Part shown: positions 51,950 to 60,437 of the stretch, one piece after another | How positions within the stretch are numbered: the stretch's first letter is position 1 | How the letters are laid out: each line of letters starts with the position of its first letter | NCBI RefSeq assembly: GCF_946885955.1 | Contig: NZ_CAMPHI010000014.1 | Span: forward strand, 41,742-105,741 | Length of the DNA: 64,000 bases | Reading direction: 5' to 3' | Source: an uncultured Pseudomonas sp. | Lineage (GTDB): Bacteria > Pseudomonadota > Gammaproteobacteria > Pseudomonadales > Pseudomonadaceae | Notes under the pieces: generated by a model | The model's database searches: none | Told to the model about the DNA's origin: nothing | What the model saw: only the letters and a program-made list of their open reading frames with translations | Made by a program: the position numbers and the translations under genes

Positions 51950-52300
51950 ATGACCGCCGATCAAGTCGCCGCTTTCTGCCTGAGCCTGCCGGGCGCCCGT
52001 GAAGACATCAAATGGGGCGGTGTGCGGGTGTTTTCGGTGGCCGAAAAGAAAATGTTCGCCCTCTTTCACCTGAGCACCCACAACGATCTGGCCTTCAAGG
52101 TCAACAACGAACTGTTCCTCGGTTTTTGCGACCGCCCGGGCATTCGCCCTGCGCCTTATCTGGCCCGCGCGCGCTGGGTCAGCATGGCCGCGCCCTACCC
52201 GCTGAGCGAGACAGAGCTCAAAGAGCTGCTGACCCGATCCCACCAGTTGGTGGTGAGTAAACTACCCAAACGCTTAAAGCTCGGGCTACTGATTGGCTGA
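51950..52300 (+). CDS. MmcQ/YjbR family DNA-binding-like protein
   Basis: A 116-residue protein of the CyaY-like YjbR fold. Characteristic: VAAFCLSLPGAREDIKWGGV at the start, AFKVNNELFLGFCDRPGIRP and YLARARWVSM in the centre, and TELKELLTRSHQLVVSKLPK at the end. YjbR-type proteins may bind DNA through their double-wing surface. The ATG at 51950 gives the family-typical MTADQV start; 51938 is an alternative overlapping ppiC. It marks the left border of the restriction island. Confidence 0.85.
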   Translation: MTADQVAAFCLSLPGAREDIKWGGVRVFSVAEKKMFALFHLSTHNDLAFKVNNELFLGFCDRPGIRPAPYLARARWVSMAAPYPLSETELKELLTRSHQLVVSKLPKRLKLGLLIG

Positions 52301-52343
52301 GCTTTAACCCGGTCATGGCCAAAACCGATCCACCTTGAGTAAG

Positions 52344-52363
52344 CTGCGCAAAGTTCTGCGCAA
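52344..52363 (+). promoter_or_regulatory. tandem CTGCGCAA repeats upstream of hsdR
   Basis: CTGCGCAA at 52344-52351 is repeated at 52356-52363, 12 bases apart. Each copy contains the TGCGCA palindrome. A third, related GGCGCAG follows at about 52377. The repeats are 50-70 bases before the hsdR ATG and may bind a regulator of the restriction gene; no protein is known. Confidence 0.35.
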
Positions 52364-52412
52364 CAGGTAGCAAACTGGCGCAGTAAAAGGATAAGCGTGC
52401 AAAGGATCGACT

Positions 52413-55400
52413 ATGGCAGCCAGCAGTAACTTCGCCTTCCTTCAGGAGCACGACCCCGTCTTCCTGAAGTTAGCCAGTACAGCCGAGCAGGTATTCGCCA
52501 GCGATCCCAACACCACTCTGATCAAGTTGCGCCAACTCGGCGAAGCCTTGGCGCAGGACCTAGCCAGTCGCGCCGGTATTGAGTTCGACGCCAGCACCAC
52601 CCAGTCCGATCTGCTCTACAAGCTCGGCCGCGAAATCCAGCTGGATCAAAACATCCGCCACCTGTTCCGTACCCTGCGTATCGAGGGCAACAAGGCCACC
52701 CATGAGTTCCACACCCAACACCGCGAGGCATTGGACGGGCTCAGAATCGCGCGTGACCTCTGCGCCTGGTATCACCGGGCCTTCGGCAAGAGCGGCAGCA
52801 GCTTCAAACCCGGCCCCTTCGCCACCCCCAGCGACCCCAGCACCCCGCTACGGGAGCTGCAAAGTCAGATCGACCAGCTCAAGGCGCAGCTCTGCGAATC
52901 CAGTCAGCAGCTTGAAAGCAACCAACAGTTGGCAGAGCTGCACAAGCGCGAGGCCGAGGAATACGCCGTGCTCGCCGAGCAGATGGATGTCGAATCACGC
53001 ACTCACAAACAACTGGCCGCCGAACACGAAGCAGCGCTGAAGCGGCTGCGCAGCGAGCACGAACAACGCATCAAAACCCTGCAACTCCAGCTATTGACCC
53101 AGCCACAGGCGGCGCAACAGGTAATGCACCGCACCATGCAGGCCAGCAGCAGTTTTGATCTTTCCGAAGACCTCACCCGCATCCTGATTGACCAGCAATT
53201 GATCGATGCCGGCTGGGAGGCGGATTCCCTCGATCTCACCTACAGCAAAGGTGCCCGCCCGGAGAAAGGTAAAAACAAGGCCATCGCCGAGTGGCCCACC
53301 AGCAGCCCCAAGGCTTGCGCCGACTACGTGCTGTTCGCTGGTCTCACGCCTATCGCCATCGTCGAAGCCAAACGTAAGCGCATCAACATCGCCGACCGTA
53401 TCCCCCAGGCCGAGCGCTATGCCCGCGAGTTCAACCTCAGTGCCGAGCACCCGCAACCCTGGTTGCTGGCCGGTCAGACGCAGCCCTGGAGTGATAGCCA
53501 GGACGGCCACTTTCTCGTCCCCTTTGCCTTCGCCTGCAACGGCCGGCCCTTTATCAAGCAGCTCGCAGAACAATCCGGCACCTGGTTTCGTGACCTGCGC
53601 AGCCCGGCCAATACACGCCGCGCACTGCAGGATTTCCACACCCCGACTGATCTGCTCGACCTGCTCAAGCGCAGCCAGGTAGACGCCGAGGCCAAGCTCA
53701 AAGCAGAGGGTTTCACCTACCTCAAGCTGCGCGACTACCAGGAGAAAGCCATCCAGGCCGTGGAACAAGCCCTGGCCAACAACCAGCGCGACTGCCTGCT
53801 GGCCATGGCTACCGGCACCGGCAAGACCCGCACCATCATTGGCCTGATGTATCGCTTTCTGAAGGCCGAACGCTTCAAGCGCATCCTGTTTCTGGTCGAC
53901 CGCAGCGCCCTCGGCCAGCAAGCCATCGATGCGTTCAACGACACCACGCTTGAGCAGAACCACACACTGGCGCAGATCTACGACATCAAAGAACTAGGCG
54001 ACATGGCTGCCGAGGCGGAAACCCGCATTCAAGTCGCCACCGTACAAGCCATGGTCAGCCGCATCTTCCGCTCGGATAACCCGCCGCCCGTGGGCGAGTT
54101 CGACTGCATCATCGTCGACGAAGCCCACCGCGGTTACACCCTTGACCAGGAAATGACCGAAGGCGAGTTGGCTGTGCGAGATCACAGCCAGTACCTCTCG
54201 CAATACCGTCGCGTGCTCGATCACTTCGATGCCTGCCGTATCGGCCTCACCGCCACCCCGGCCAAGCACACCAGCGAAATTTTCGGTAAGCCGGTGTACA
54301 TCTACAGCTACCGCGAAGCCGTGGCCGATGACTGGCTGGTGGATCACGAACCACCGATCCGCTACGAAACCCAGCTCAGCCAGCACGGTATCCGCTTCGA
54401 GAAAGGCGAGTCGGTCAGCGTCATCAACACCCAGACCGGCGAAATCGATATCGCCGAACTGGAGGACGAGCTCACCTTCAACATCGAGTCGTTCAACCGC
54501 CGCGTCATCACCCCAGCCTTCGACAAGGTGATCTGCGACGAGCTGGCCAAGGAGCTGGACCCGTTTGGCGAAGAGAAGACCATGATCTTCTGCGTCAACC
54601 AGGCCCATGCCGAGCGGGTCAAGAACCTGCTCGACGATGCTTTCAAAGAGGCCTACGGCGAGCAGTACAACGAAGCCGCCGTGCGCATCATCACCGGCCA
54701 GAGTGACAAGGTTGAGCAACTGATTCGCCGCTACAAGAACGAGCCCAACCCCAATATCGCCGTCACCGTCGACCTGCTCACCACCGGCATCGACGTGCCG
54801 AAAATCTGCAACCTGGTATTCATGCGCCGGGTGCGCTCGCGCATCCTCTACGAGCAGATGAAAGGCCGCGCCACCCGCCGCTGCGACGAAATCGGCAAAA
54901 CCGTATTCCGCATCTACGATCCCGTCGATCTCTACGCCAGCCTGGAGGCGGTCGACACCATGAAGCCCCTGGTGAAGAACCCCGATATCTCCCTGGAGCA
55001 ACTGGTCAGCGAACTCACCAGCGGAGCCAGCCATGAAGCACCTGGCAGCCAGGATGACAGCAGCCACGCCCATGACGTGCTCGACCAACTGAGCCAGCGC
55101 GTCATGCGCATCCTGCGCAAGGCCCAGCACAAGGCCGAGAGCAAACCCAGCCTCAAGCAGAAGCTCGATGAACTGCAGGATGCCTGGGGCGTTGAGCCAG
55201 CCAAACTGCACAAACACCTGCATGAGCTTGGCCCACAGCAAGCCGCTAACTTCGTCCGCCAGCACAGTCAGTTGATAAACCAACTGGCTGCTGTCAGCGC
55301 CCTGCTCGGCTCTGAGAATTACCCGGTTATCTCGACCCACGCCGACAAGCTAGAAGAGCGCCGGCAGGACTACGGCAATAACCAGAAGCCCGCCGACTAC

Positions 55401-55889
55401 CTGGAAAGCTTCCACGAGTTCATCCACAAGCAACTCAACCAGTCCGCCGCCTTGGGCGTGGTGGTCAACCGCCCCAAGGATCTGACCCGCGAGCAGCTGC
55501 GCGAAGTACGCCTGCTACTCGATCAGCACGGCTTCAGCGAAGCCAGCCTGAAAAGCGCCTGGCGCAACCAGACCAACCAGGAGATCGCCGCCAGCATCAT
55601 CGGCTACATACGCCAAGCCGCCATCGGCGAAGCCCTGCTGCCCTTCGATCAGCGCGTGGCCAAGGCCATGCAGACCATCTACGCCATGCAGCCCTGGACG
55701 CCAGTGCAACGCAAATGGCTGGATCGCCTGGCCAAGCAACTGGTCCATGAAGTGATTATCGACCCGCAGCAGGTCAACGATGCCTTCCGCAACGACGGCG
55801 GCCTCAAAGCCCTGGACCGCAACCTAGGCGGCAATCTGGATCAGGTATTGGAAGCCTTGAATAACAACCTGTGGCAAGCGGTTAGCTAA
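52413..55889 (+). CDS. hsdR: type I restriction endonuclease subunit R
   Basis: A 1,158-residue motor and nuclease subunit. It opens with a DUF4145-like helical domain (about 5-110), then a coiled coil (about 140-225) rich in Gln and Glu. The PD-(D/E)xK nuclease core is near 290-320 (ADYVLFAGLTPIAIVEAKRK). The SF2 helicase has Walker A near 464 (AMATGTGKTRT), DEAH near 568, and the C-terminal RecA half (TVDLLTTGIDVPKICNLVFM, then RRVRSRILYEQMKGRATRR). All catalytic motifs are intact. It resembles EcoAI/EcoEI-type (type IB) HsdR with an extra N-terminal domain. It is separated from hsdM by a two-gene cassette. Confidence 0.94.
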   Translation: MAASSNFAFLQEHDPVFLKLASTAEQVFASDPNTTLIKLRQLGEALAQDLASRAGIEFDASTTQSDLLYKLGREIQLDQNIRHLFRTLRIEGNKATHEFHTQHREALDGLRIARDLCAWYHRAFGKSGSSFKPGPFATPSDPSTPLRELQSQIDQLKAQLCESSQQLESNQQLAELHKREAEEYAVLAEQMDVESRTHKQLAAEHEAALKRLRSEHEQRIKTLQLQLLTQPQAAQQVMHRTMQASSSFDLSEDLTRILIDQQLIDAGWEADSLDLTYSKGARPEKGKNKAIAEWPTSSPKACADYVLFAGLTPIAIVEAKRKRINIADRIPQAERYAREFNLSAEHPQPWLLAGQTQPWSDSQDGHFLVPFAFACNGRPFIKQLAEQSGTWFRDLRSPANTRRALQDFHTPTDLLDLLKRSQVDAEAKLKAEGFTYLKLRDYQEKAIQAVEQALANNQRDCLLAMATGTGKTRTIIGLMYRFLKAERFKRILFLVDRSALGQQAIDAFNDTTLEQNHTLAQIYDIKELGDMAAEAETRIQVATVQAMVSRIFRSDNPPPVGEFDCIIVDEAHRGYTLDQEMTEGELAVRDHSQYLSQYRRVLDHFDACRIGLTATPAKHTSEIFGKPVYIYSYREAVADDWLVDHEPPIRYETQLSQHGIRFEKGESVSVINTQTGEIDIAELEDELTFNIESFNRRVITPAFDKVICDELAKELDPFGEEKTMIFCVNQAHAERVKNLLDDAFKEAYGEQYNEAAVRIITGQSDKVEQLIRRYKNEPNPNIAVTVDLLTTGIDVPKICNLVFMRRVRSRILYEQMKGRATRRCDEIGKTVFRIYDPVDLYASLEAVDTMKPLVKNPDISLEQLVSELTSGASHEAPGSQDDSSHAHDVLDQLSQRVMRILRKAQHKAESKPSLKQKLDELQDAWGVEPAKLHKHLHELGPQQAANFVRQHSQLINQLAAVSALLGSENYPVISTHADKLEERRQDYGNNQKPADYLESFHEFIHKQLNQSAALGVVVNRPKDLTREQLREVRLLLDQHGFSEASLKSAWRNQTNQEIAASIIGYIRQAAIGEALLPFDQRVAKAMQTIYAMQPWTPVQRKWLDRLAKQLVHEVIIDPQQVNDAFRNDGGLKALDRNLGGNLDQVLEALNNNLWQAVS

Positions 55890-55894
55890 GCGAA

Positions 55895-55925
55895 TTGACA
55901 GACGCCAAGCATAAACGCGTAAACT
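55895..55925 (+). promoter_or_regulatory. internal promoter of the wHTH/nucleotidyltransferase cassette
   Basis: A perfect TTGACA (55895-55900) immediately after the hsdR stop, followed 19 bases later by TAAACT (55920-55925). The -10 overlaps the left arm of the adjacent palindrome, so a protein bound there would block transcription. Confidence 0.6.
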
Positions 55926-55951
55926 GTCCTCAGTCCTAGGACAAAGGACAG
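55924..55951. promoter_or_regulatory. 28-bp imperfect palindromic operator of the cassette
   Basis: The outer arms CTGTCC (55924-55929) and GGACAG (55946-55951) flank an inner perfect palindrome GTCCTAGGAC (55933-55942). Overall 11 of 13 positions per arm are complementary, giving four TCCT/AGGA half-sites. It lies 18 bases before the ATG of the winged-helix gene and over the promoter -10. Negative autoregulation is inferred. Confidence 0.65.
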
Positions 55952-55969
55952 CCGCTAACTGAGGTCGCC

Positions 55970-56614
55970 ATGAAGAGTCAAGACGTTCTTTTGCTGATCA
56001 AACTGATCTGCCTTGAGCAGCGCGAACGCCTACAACAAAGGCTTGAGAGCGAAACAGCCGAGCTAATCAAACACAGCGACGTCTCCCCATCCGACCAATG
56101 GCAAGGCTGGGAGGATCACGCCGAGCAAGACCCTCCCGTGCATCACGACAGCTACTCGGTCCGCGCCCTGCAAGCTTCACTCGGCATCAGCAAAACCGAA
56201 ATTGCCTCCGCGCTGAAGCGCTGCCAGCAGATCGGACTCTTGCGGGTAGACCCGAGCACCCAGCTGCCTAGAGTCAACAGCAACGCCTTACTGGGCTTTA
56301 TCGAGCATGGCTTGCGCTACGTATTCCCCGTTAAACCGGCGGAAATTGTTCGGGGCATCCCTACGAGTTTTTCCGCCCCCGTGCTGCAAGGCACGCTGAT
56401 GAGCGGCGGCGACCTTATCCATGTCTGGCCAGACGCTTATGGCAATCGCAAGGGGCAATCCATCACCCCACTGTTCAGAACCGTGCCAGGCGCGGTGAAG
56501 AAAGACCCGCGCCTGTATGAATATCTGGCCCTTATCGATGCAATACGCCTGGGTAATGCCAGGGAAGCCAATCTCGCCAACCAGATGCTGCGTGAGAAGG
56601 TGCTGCAAGCATGA
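55970..56614 (+). CDS. winged-helix protein, putative autorepressor/antitoxin of the cassette
   Basis: A 214-residue protein. Residues 60-100 (SVRALQASLGISKTEIASAL, then KRCQQIGLLRV) form a helix-turn-helix with the start of a wing; an N-terminal helix precedes it and a C-terminal domain (about 105-214) contains FSAPVLQGTLMSGGDLIHVW. No nuclease or enzyme motif is seen. GAGG lies 7 bases before the ATG. Its stop overlaps the nucleotidyltransferase ATG (ATGA), like AbiEi/AbiEii-type pairs in which the wHTH partner represses its operon and neutralises the toxin; the sequence itself is not clearly AbiEi. It sits inside the hsd locus. Role inferred. Confidence 0.7.
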   Translation: MKSQDVLLLIKLICLEQRERLQQRLESETAELIKHSDVSPSDQWQGWEDHAEQDPPVHHDSYSVRALQASLGISKTEIASALKRCQQIGLLRVDPSTQLPRVNSNALLGFIEHGLRYVFPVKPAEIVRGIPTSFSAPVLQGTLMSGGDLIHVWPDAYGNRKGQSITPLFRTVPGAVKKDPRLYEYLALIDAIRLGNAREANLANQMLREKVLQA

Positions 56615-57315
56615 GCCATACATACAACATCCAGATGCTCGAAGTGGTCGCCCAGGCGCTCGGGCAACACCTTTGCCAAGAGGTCGCGTTCGTCGGTGGC
56701 TGCACCACAGCACTGCTGCTGACGGATGAATTCAGCCGTGAAGAAGTGCGCTACACCGACGATGTCGATTTGGTTGTTCACCTCACCGGCTACGCCCAAT
56801 GGCAAAAGCTGGTCGAACAACTGCGGCAAAAAGGTTTCAGGCAATCACCGCAGGACGAGGTTATCTGCCGCATGCGCCTCGGCGAGTTGAAGGTCGACTT
56901 TATGCCCGAAGATACCGAAACCGCCGATCTGCTGGGCTGCAATAACCGCTGGTTCAAGGACGGCCTGGCCAACGCTCAATGGCACGAGTTACCAAGCGGT
57001 TGTCGCATTCGCCTATTCACCCCGCCCTACTTTCTCGGCAGCAAGCTGGAAGCCTATGCCGGGCGCGGGGCGCAAAACCCATTGAGCAGTCAGGATCTTG
57101 AAGACATTCTCAACCTGGTGAACGGCCGCGAAGAACTGCTGCCGGAAGTCGACGCCGCAGCCCCCGAACTACGCGCCTACCTGGCAGAAAAGCTCACCAC
57201 ACTGCTGGGCAATAACGAATTCGGCTACCTGGTGCAGGATGCCGCCCGCGGCGATAACGAGCGTGAACAGATTATCTGGCAGCGTTTGCGCCATATCTCC
57301 CAGGTAGCTGCCTAA
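56611..57315 (+). CDS. nucleotidyltransferase-fold protein, putative toxin of the cassette
   Basis: A 234-residue protein with the polymerase-beta-like nucleotidyltransferase signature: the Gly29-Gly30 helix-turn motif in FVGGCTTALLLTDE, the metal-binding Asp51-x-Asp53 in RYTDDVDLVVHL, and a third Asp96 in GELKVDFMPED. All catalytic acids are therefore present. A C-terminal segment (KLEAYAGRGAQNPLSSQDLE) resembles the helical part of AbiEii/DUF1814-type enzymes, in which such a Lys and Asp are conserved. AbiEii/MenT enzymes transfer nucleotides to tRNA ends or proteins. The ATG overlaps the wHTH stop. It may be a toxin or a modifier of the Hsd enzyme; activity is inferred. Confidence 0.75.
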   Translation: MSHTYNIQMLEVVAQALGQHLCQEVAFVGGCTTALLLTDEFSREEVRYTDDVDLVVHLTGYAQWQKLVEQLRQKGFRQSPQDEVICRMRLGELKVDFMPEDTETADLLGCNNRWFKDGLANAQWHELPSGCRIRLFTPPYFLGSKLEAYAGRGAQNPLSSQDLEDILNLVNGREELLPEVDAAAPELRAYLAEKLTTLLGNNEFGYLVQDAARGDNEREQIIWQRLRHISQVAA

Positions 57316-57390
57316 ATGTTCGCAACCCGTCCGCGGCATCGCCCCAGCCATAACGCCATGTCAGCCGCAGCGTTAACGCCCCCTACCTGA

Positions 57391-57420
57391 TGAGCCGAAT
57401 AGCCTCCCCTATTCGGCTCA
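57391..57420 (+). other. 12-bp perfect hairpin upstream of hsdM
   Basis: TGAGCCGAATAG (57391-57402) and CTATTCGGCTCA (57409-57420) pair perfectly around the loop CCTCCC. No T-tract follows. It lies 27 bases before the hsdM ATG and could be an RNA-level insulator, a processing site or a protein target. Confidence 0.6.
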
Positions 57421-57446
57421 CACCCTGAACAATCTAGAGAGACACC

Positions 57447-58991
57447 ATGACCAACACCGATATCGTCCAGAAACTCTGGAACCTCTGCGACGTACTGCGC
57501 GACGACGGCATCAACTACAGCGACTACGTCACCGAGCTGGTGCTACTGCTGTTTATCAAAATGGAATTCGAGCAGGTACAGAACAACGACAGCTTCGCCC
57601 ACAAGCTGCCGGCCGGTGCGCGCTGGCCGGATCTGGCGGGTAAATCCGGCCTCAACCTGCTTGACCACTACCGACAGATGCTGCTGGATCTGGGCAAGAA
57701 CAGCGACCCGCTGATCGCCGCCATTTACGCCGACGCCCAGACCCGCCTGAAAGAGCCACGCCATCTGGAGCAGTTGATCAAAAGCCTGGACGGCATCGAC
57801 TGGTTCAGCGCCCGCCAGGATGGTCTCGGCGATCTGTACGAAGGCCTGCTGGAAAAGAACGCCAGCGAAACCAAATCCGGGGCTGGCCAGTACTTTACCC
57901 CGCGCCCGCTGATCGACAGCATCATCAACTGCATCAAGCCGCAGCCCGGTGAAACCATCCAGGACCCGGCCGCCGGCACCGCCGGCTTCCTGATCGCCGC
58001 CGACGCCTACATCAAGCGCCACACCGACGACCACTACGACCTCGACGCCAAGGCCCAGGCCTTCCAGCGCAACCGCGCCTTTGTCGGCATCGAACTGGTG
58101 CCAGGCACCCGCCGCCTGGCCCTGATGAACACTCTGCTGCACGGCATGGAAGGCGACGAAGAAGGCGTGGTGCACCTGGGCAACGCCCTCGGCCAAACCG
58201 GCGCCAACCTGCCTAGGGTCGACGTGATCCTGTCCAACCCGCCGTTCGGCACCGCCAAAGGCGGCGGCGGCCCGACCCGCGACGACCTCACCTACAAGAC
58301 CAGCAACAAGCAGCTGGCCTTTCTCCAGCATATCTACCGTGGCCTCAAGCCCGGCGGCCGCGCCGCCGTGGTACTGCCAGACAACGTGCTGTTCGAGGCC
58401 GGTGTCGGCACCGAGGTGCGCCGCGACCTGATGGACAAGTGCAACCTGCACACCATCCTGCGCCTGCCCACCGGCATTTTTTATGCGCAAGGCGTAAAGA
58501 CCAACGTGCTGTTCTTCCAAAAGGGCACCGCAGACAACCCACGCCAGGAACAGGGCTGTACCCAGCGCGTATGGGTCTATGACCTGCGCAGCAATATGCC
58601 CAGCTTCGGCAAACGCACGCCCTTTGGCGCTGCGCACCTCAAACCCTTCGAGGAGGCCTACGGCGATGCCCCCAACGGCAATAGCCCCCGCGCCGAGAAT
58701 GTCGAAGGCATTGGCGAACTCAGCCGCTTCCGGGTGTTTACCCGCGACGCGATTCGTGAGCGCGGCGATTCCCTGGATATCAGCTGGCTCAAGGATGCCG
58801 ACAGCCTGGACGCTGCCGATTTGCCCGCCCCGGAAGTGCTGGCCGGTGAGGCCATGGCCGAACTGACCGAGGCGCTGCATGAGCTGGAAGAGCTGATGAA
58901 GGCGCTAGGGGCTGGGGATGAAGTGGCGGCGCAGAAGCAGCTGATGGCAGAGGTGATGGGGTTGGCGGTGGTTGAGGGGAATGGGGAATGA
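57447..58991 (+). CDS. hsdM: type I restriction-modification DNA methyltransferase subunit M
   Basis: A 514-residue N6-adenine methyltransferase. The N-terminal helical HsdM domain (about 1-130) starts TDIVQKLWNLCDVLRDDGIN. The SAM-binding motif I is DPAAGTAGFLIAADAYI, the catalytic NPPF is in VILSNPPFGTAKGG, and GQYFTPRPLIDSIINCIKP is the canonical HsdM preceding segment. It methylates the target adenines and forms the M2S core. AGAGAG precedes the ATG; its stop overlaps hsdS by 4 bases. Confidence 0.96.
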   Translation: MTNTDIVQKLWNLCDVLRDDGINYSDYVTELVLLLFIKMEFEQVQNNDSFAHKLPAGARWPDLAGKSGLNLLDHYRQMLLDLGKNSDPLIAAIYADAQTRLKEPRHLEQLIKSLDGIDWFSARQDGLGDLYEGLLEKNASETKSGAGQYFTPRPLIDSIINCIKPQPGETIQDPAAGTAGFLIAADAYIKRHTDDHYDLDAKAQAFQRNRAFVGIELVPGTRRLALMNTLLHGMEGDEEGVVHLGNALGQTGANLPRVDVILSNPPFGTAKGGGGPTRDDLTYKTSNKQLAFLQHIYRGLKPGGRAAVVLPDNVLFEAGVGTEVRRDLMDKCNLHTILRLPTGIFYAQGVKTNVLFFQKGTADNPRQEQGCTQRVWVYDLRSNMPSFGKRTPFGAAHLKPFEEAYGDAPNGNSPRAENVEGIGELSRFRVFTRDAIRERGDSLDISWLKDADSLDAADLPAPEVLAGEAMAELTEALHELEELMKALGAGDEVAAQKQLMAEVMGLAVVEGNGE

Positions 58992-60343
58992 GTGAGTTGC
59001 CGCAAGGGTGGGCGCTTGCCTGTATTAGCGACCTTGCTGATATCAATCCCAAACAGGACTTCGACGATCACCTGCCCGCAGGCTTTGTGCCGATGTCCCA
59101 CGCCCCGACCAACTTCCGGGACAAGCTGCGTTTTGAAGAACGCAAATGGGGCGAGATCAAAAAGGCTTATACAAACTTCAAAGACGGGGACGTAATTTTT
59201 GCCAAAGTCACGCCATGCTTTGAAAACGGTAAAGCGGCACTCGTTGAAGAAATGCCGAGCGGTATAGCTGCCGGCAGTAGCGAATTTTATGTACTGCGCC
59301 CAAGCAGTCCTGAGGTGTCTGCCAAATATCTGCTGGCCTTAGTAAAAAGTCGCGGCTTTATGCGTGAAGGTGCTGAGAATATGACTGGGGCCGTGGGCCT
59401 GCGCCGTGTTCCTAAAAAGTTTGTTGAAAGCTATCCGGTACTGGTTCCGCCAGCCGCCGAACAAACCCGCATCGCCCAAAAGCTCGATGAGCTGCTGGCC
59501 CAGGTCGACACCCTCAAAGCCCGAATCGACGCCATCCCCGCCCTGCTCAAACGCTTCCGCCAATCCGTCCTCGCCGCAGCGGTTTCCGGGCGGTTGACGG
59601 AGGGATGGGGGGATCACTCTACCGCTGTAAGCCAAGCCAGCAAGGCACCGCTTGGGGAGTTGATTACGGAAATGCGGAATGGACTTTCCGCTAAGCCAAA
59701 TGAGGATGGAAAAGGTCTGCCGATCCTCCGTATCAGCTCTGTTCGGGCCGGTTCAGTAGACCAGACTGATATTCGCTTCCTTGAATGCGGTGAAGCCGAC
59801 AAGGAACGTTACTCACTGAAAGACGGTGACCTTCTATTCACGCGCTACAACGGAAGTCTTGAACTGGTCGGGGTTTGCGGCCTACTTAGGCAGTTATCAC
59901 ATGCCACTCTTGTGTATCCAGACAAACTAATTCGTGTGCGCTGCAATACGGACATTGTGCTTCCAGATTACTTAGAAATATTTTTCTCGGAGCTTTCCAC
60001 GCGCCAGCGGGTTATGGACCTTGTGAAATCAACGTCAGGACAAAAGGGGATTTCCGGGCAAGACCTCAAAGAGATTGTTGTAACTTACCCCGACCTTACT
60101 GAACAAACCGAAATCGTCCGTCGCGTAGAACAACTCTTCGCCTTCGCCGACCAGCTTGAAAACAAAGTGCAAAGCGCCAAAAACCGTATCGACGACCTGA
60201 CTCAAAGCATCCTGGCCAAGGCTTTCAGAGGCGAACTGGTGCCACAAGACCCGAATGACGAACCGGCCAGCTTGCTGCTGGAACGCATCAAAGCCCAACG
60301 CGCCGCCGCGCCCAAGGCCAAGCGCGGCAGAAAGAGCGCATAA
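58988..60343 (+). CDS. hsdS: type I restriction-modification specificity subunit S
   Basis: A 451-residue specificity subunit with two target recognition domains (about 1-150 and 215-375), each followed by a conserved coiled coil (EQTRIAQKLDELLAQVDTLK, then KARIDAIPALLKRFRQSVLA; and EQTEIVRRVEQLFAFADQLE, then NKVQSAKNRIDDLTQSILAK). The recognition domains are visibly more AT-rich than the flanks, as expected from exchange of TRDs. The bipartite target cannot be read from sequence. The ATG overlaps the hsdM stop. The end is basic (APKAKRGRKSA). Confidence 0.94.
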   Translation: MSELPQGWALACISDLADINPKQDFDDHLPAGFVPMSHAPTNFRDKLRFEERKWGEIKKAYTNFKDGDVIFAKVTPCFENGKAALVEEMPSGIAAGSSEFYVLRPSSPEVSAKYLLALVKSRGFMREGAENMTGAVGLRRVPKKFVESYPVLVPPAAEQTRIAQKLDELLAQVDTLKARIDAIPALLKRFRQSVLAAAVSGRLTEGWGDHSTAVSQASKAPLGELITEMRNGLSAKPNEDGKGLPILRISSVRAGSVDQTDIRFLECGEADKERYSLKDGDLLFTRYNGSLELVGVCGLLRQLSHATLVYPDKLIRVRCNTDIVLPDYLEIFFSELSTRQRVMDLVKSTSGQKGISGQDLKEIVVTYPDLTEQTEIVRRVEQLFAFADQLENKVQSAKNRIDDLTQSILAKAFRGELVPQDPNDEPASLLLERIKAQRAAAPKAKRGRKSA

Positions 60344-60437
60344 CCCTTTTACCCCAACAAGAAATGCAACCCACCAGGGCGCAGAAGACGCCCGTTTAAT
60401 GCCAACACCCCAACCAACTGGAAACTTAAAAGTGAAT

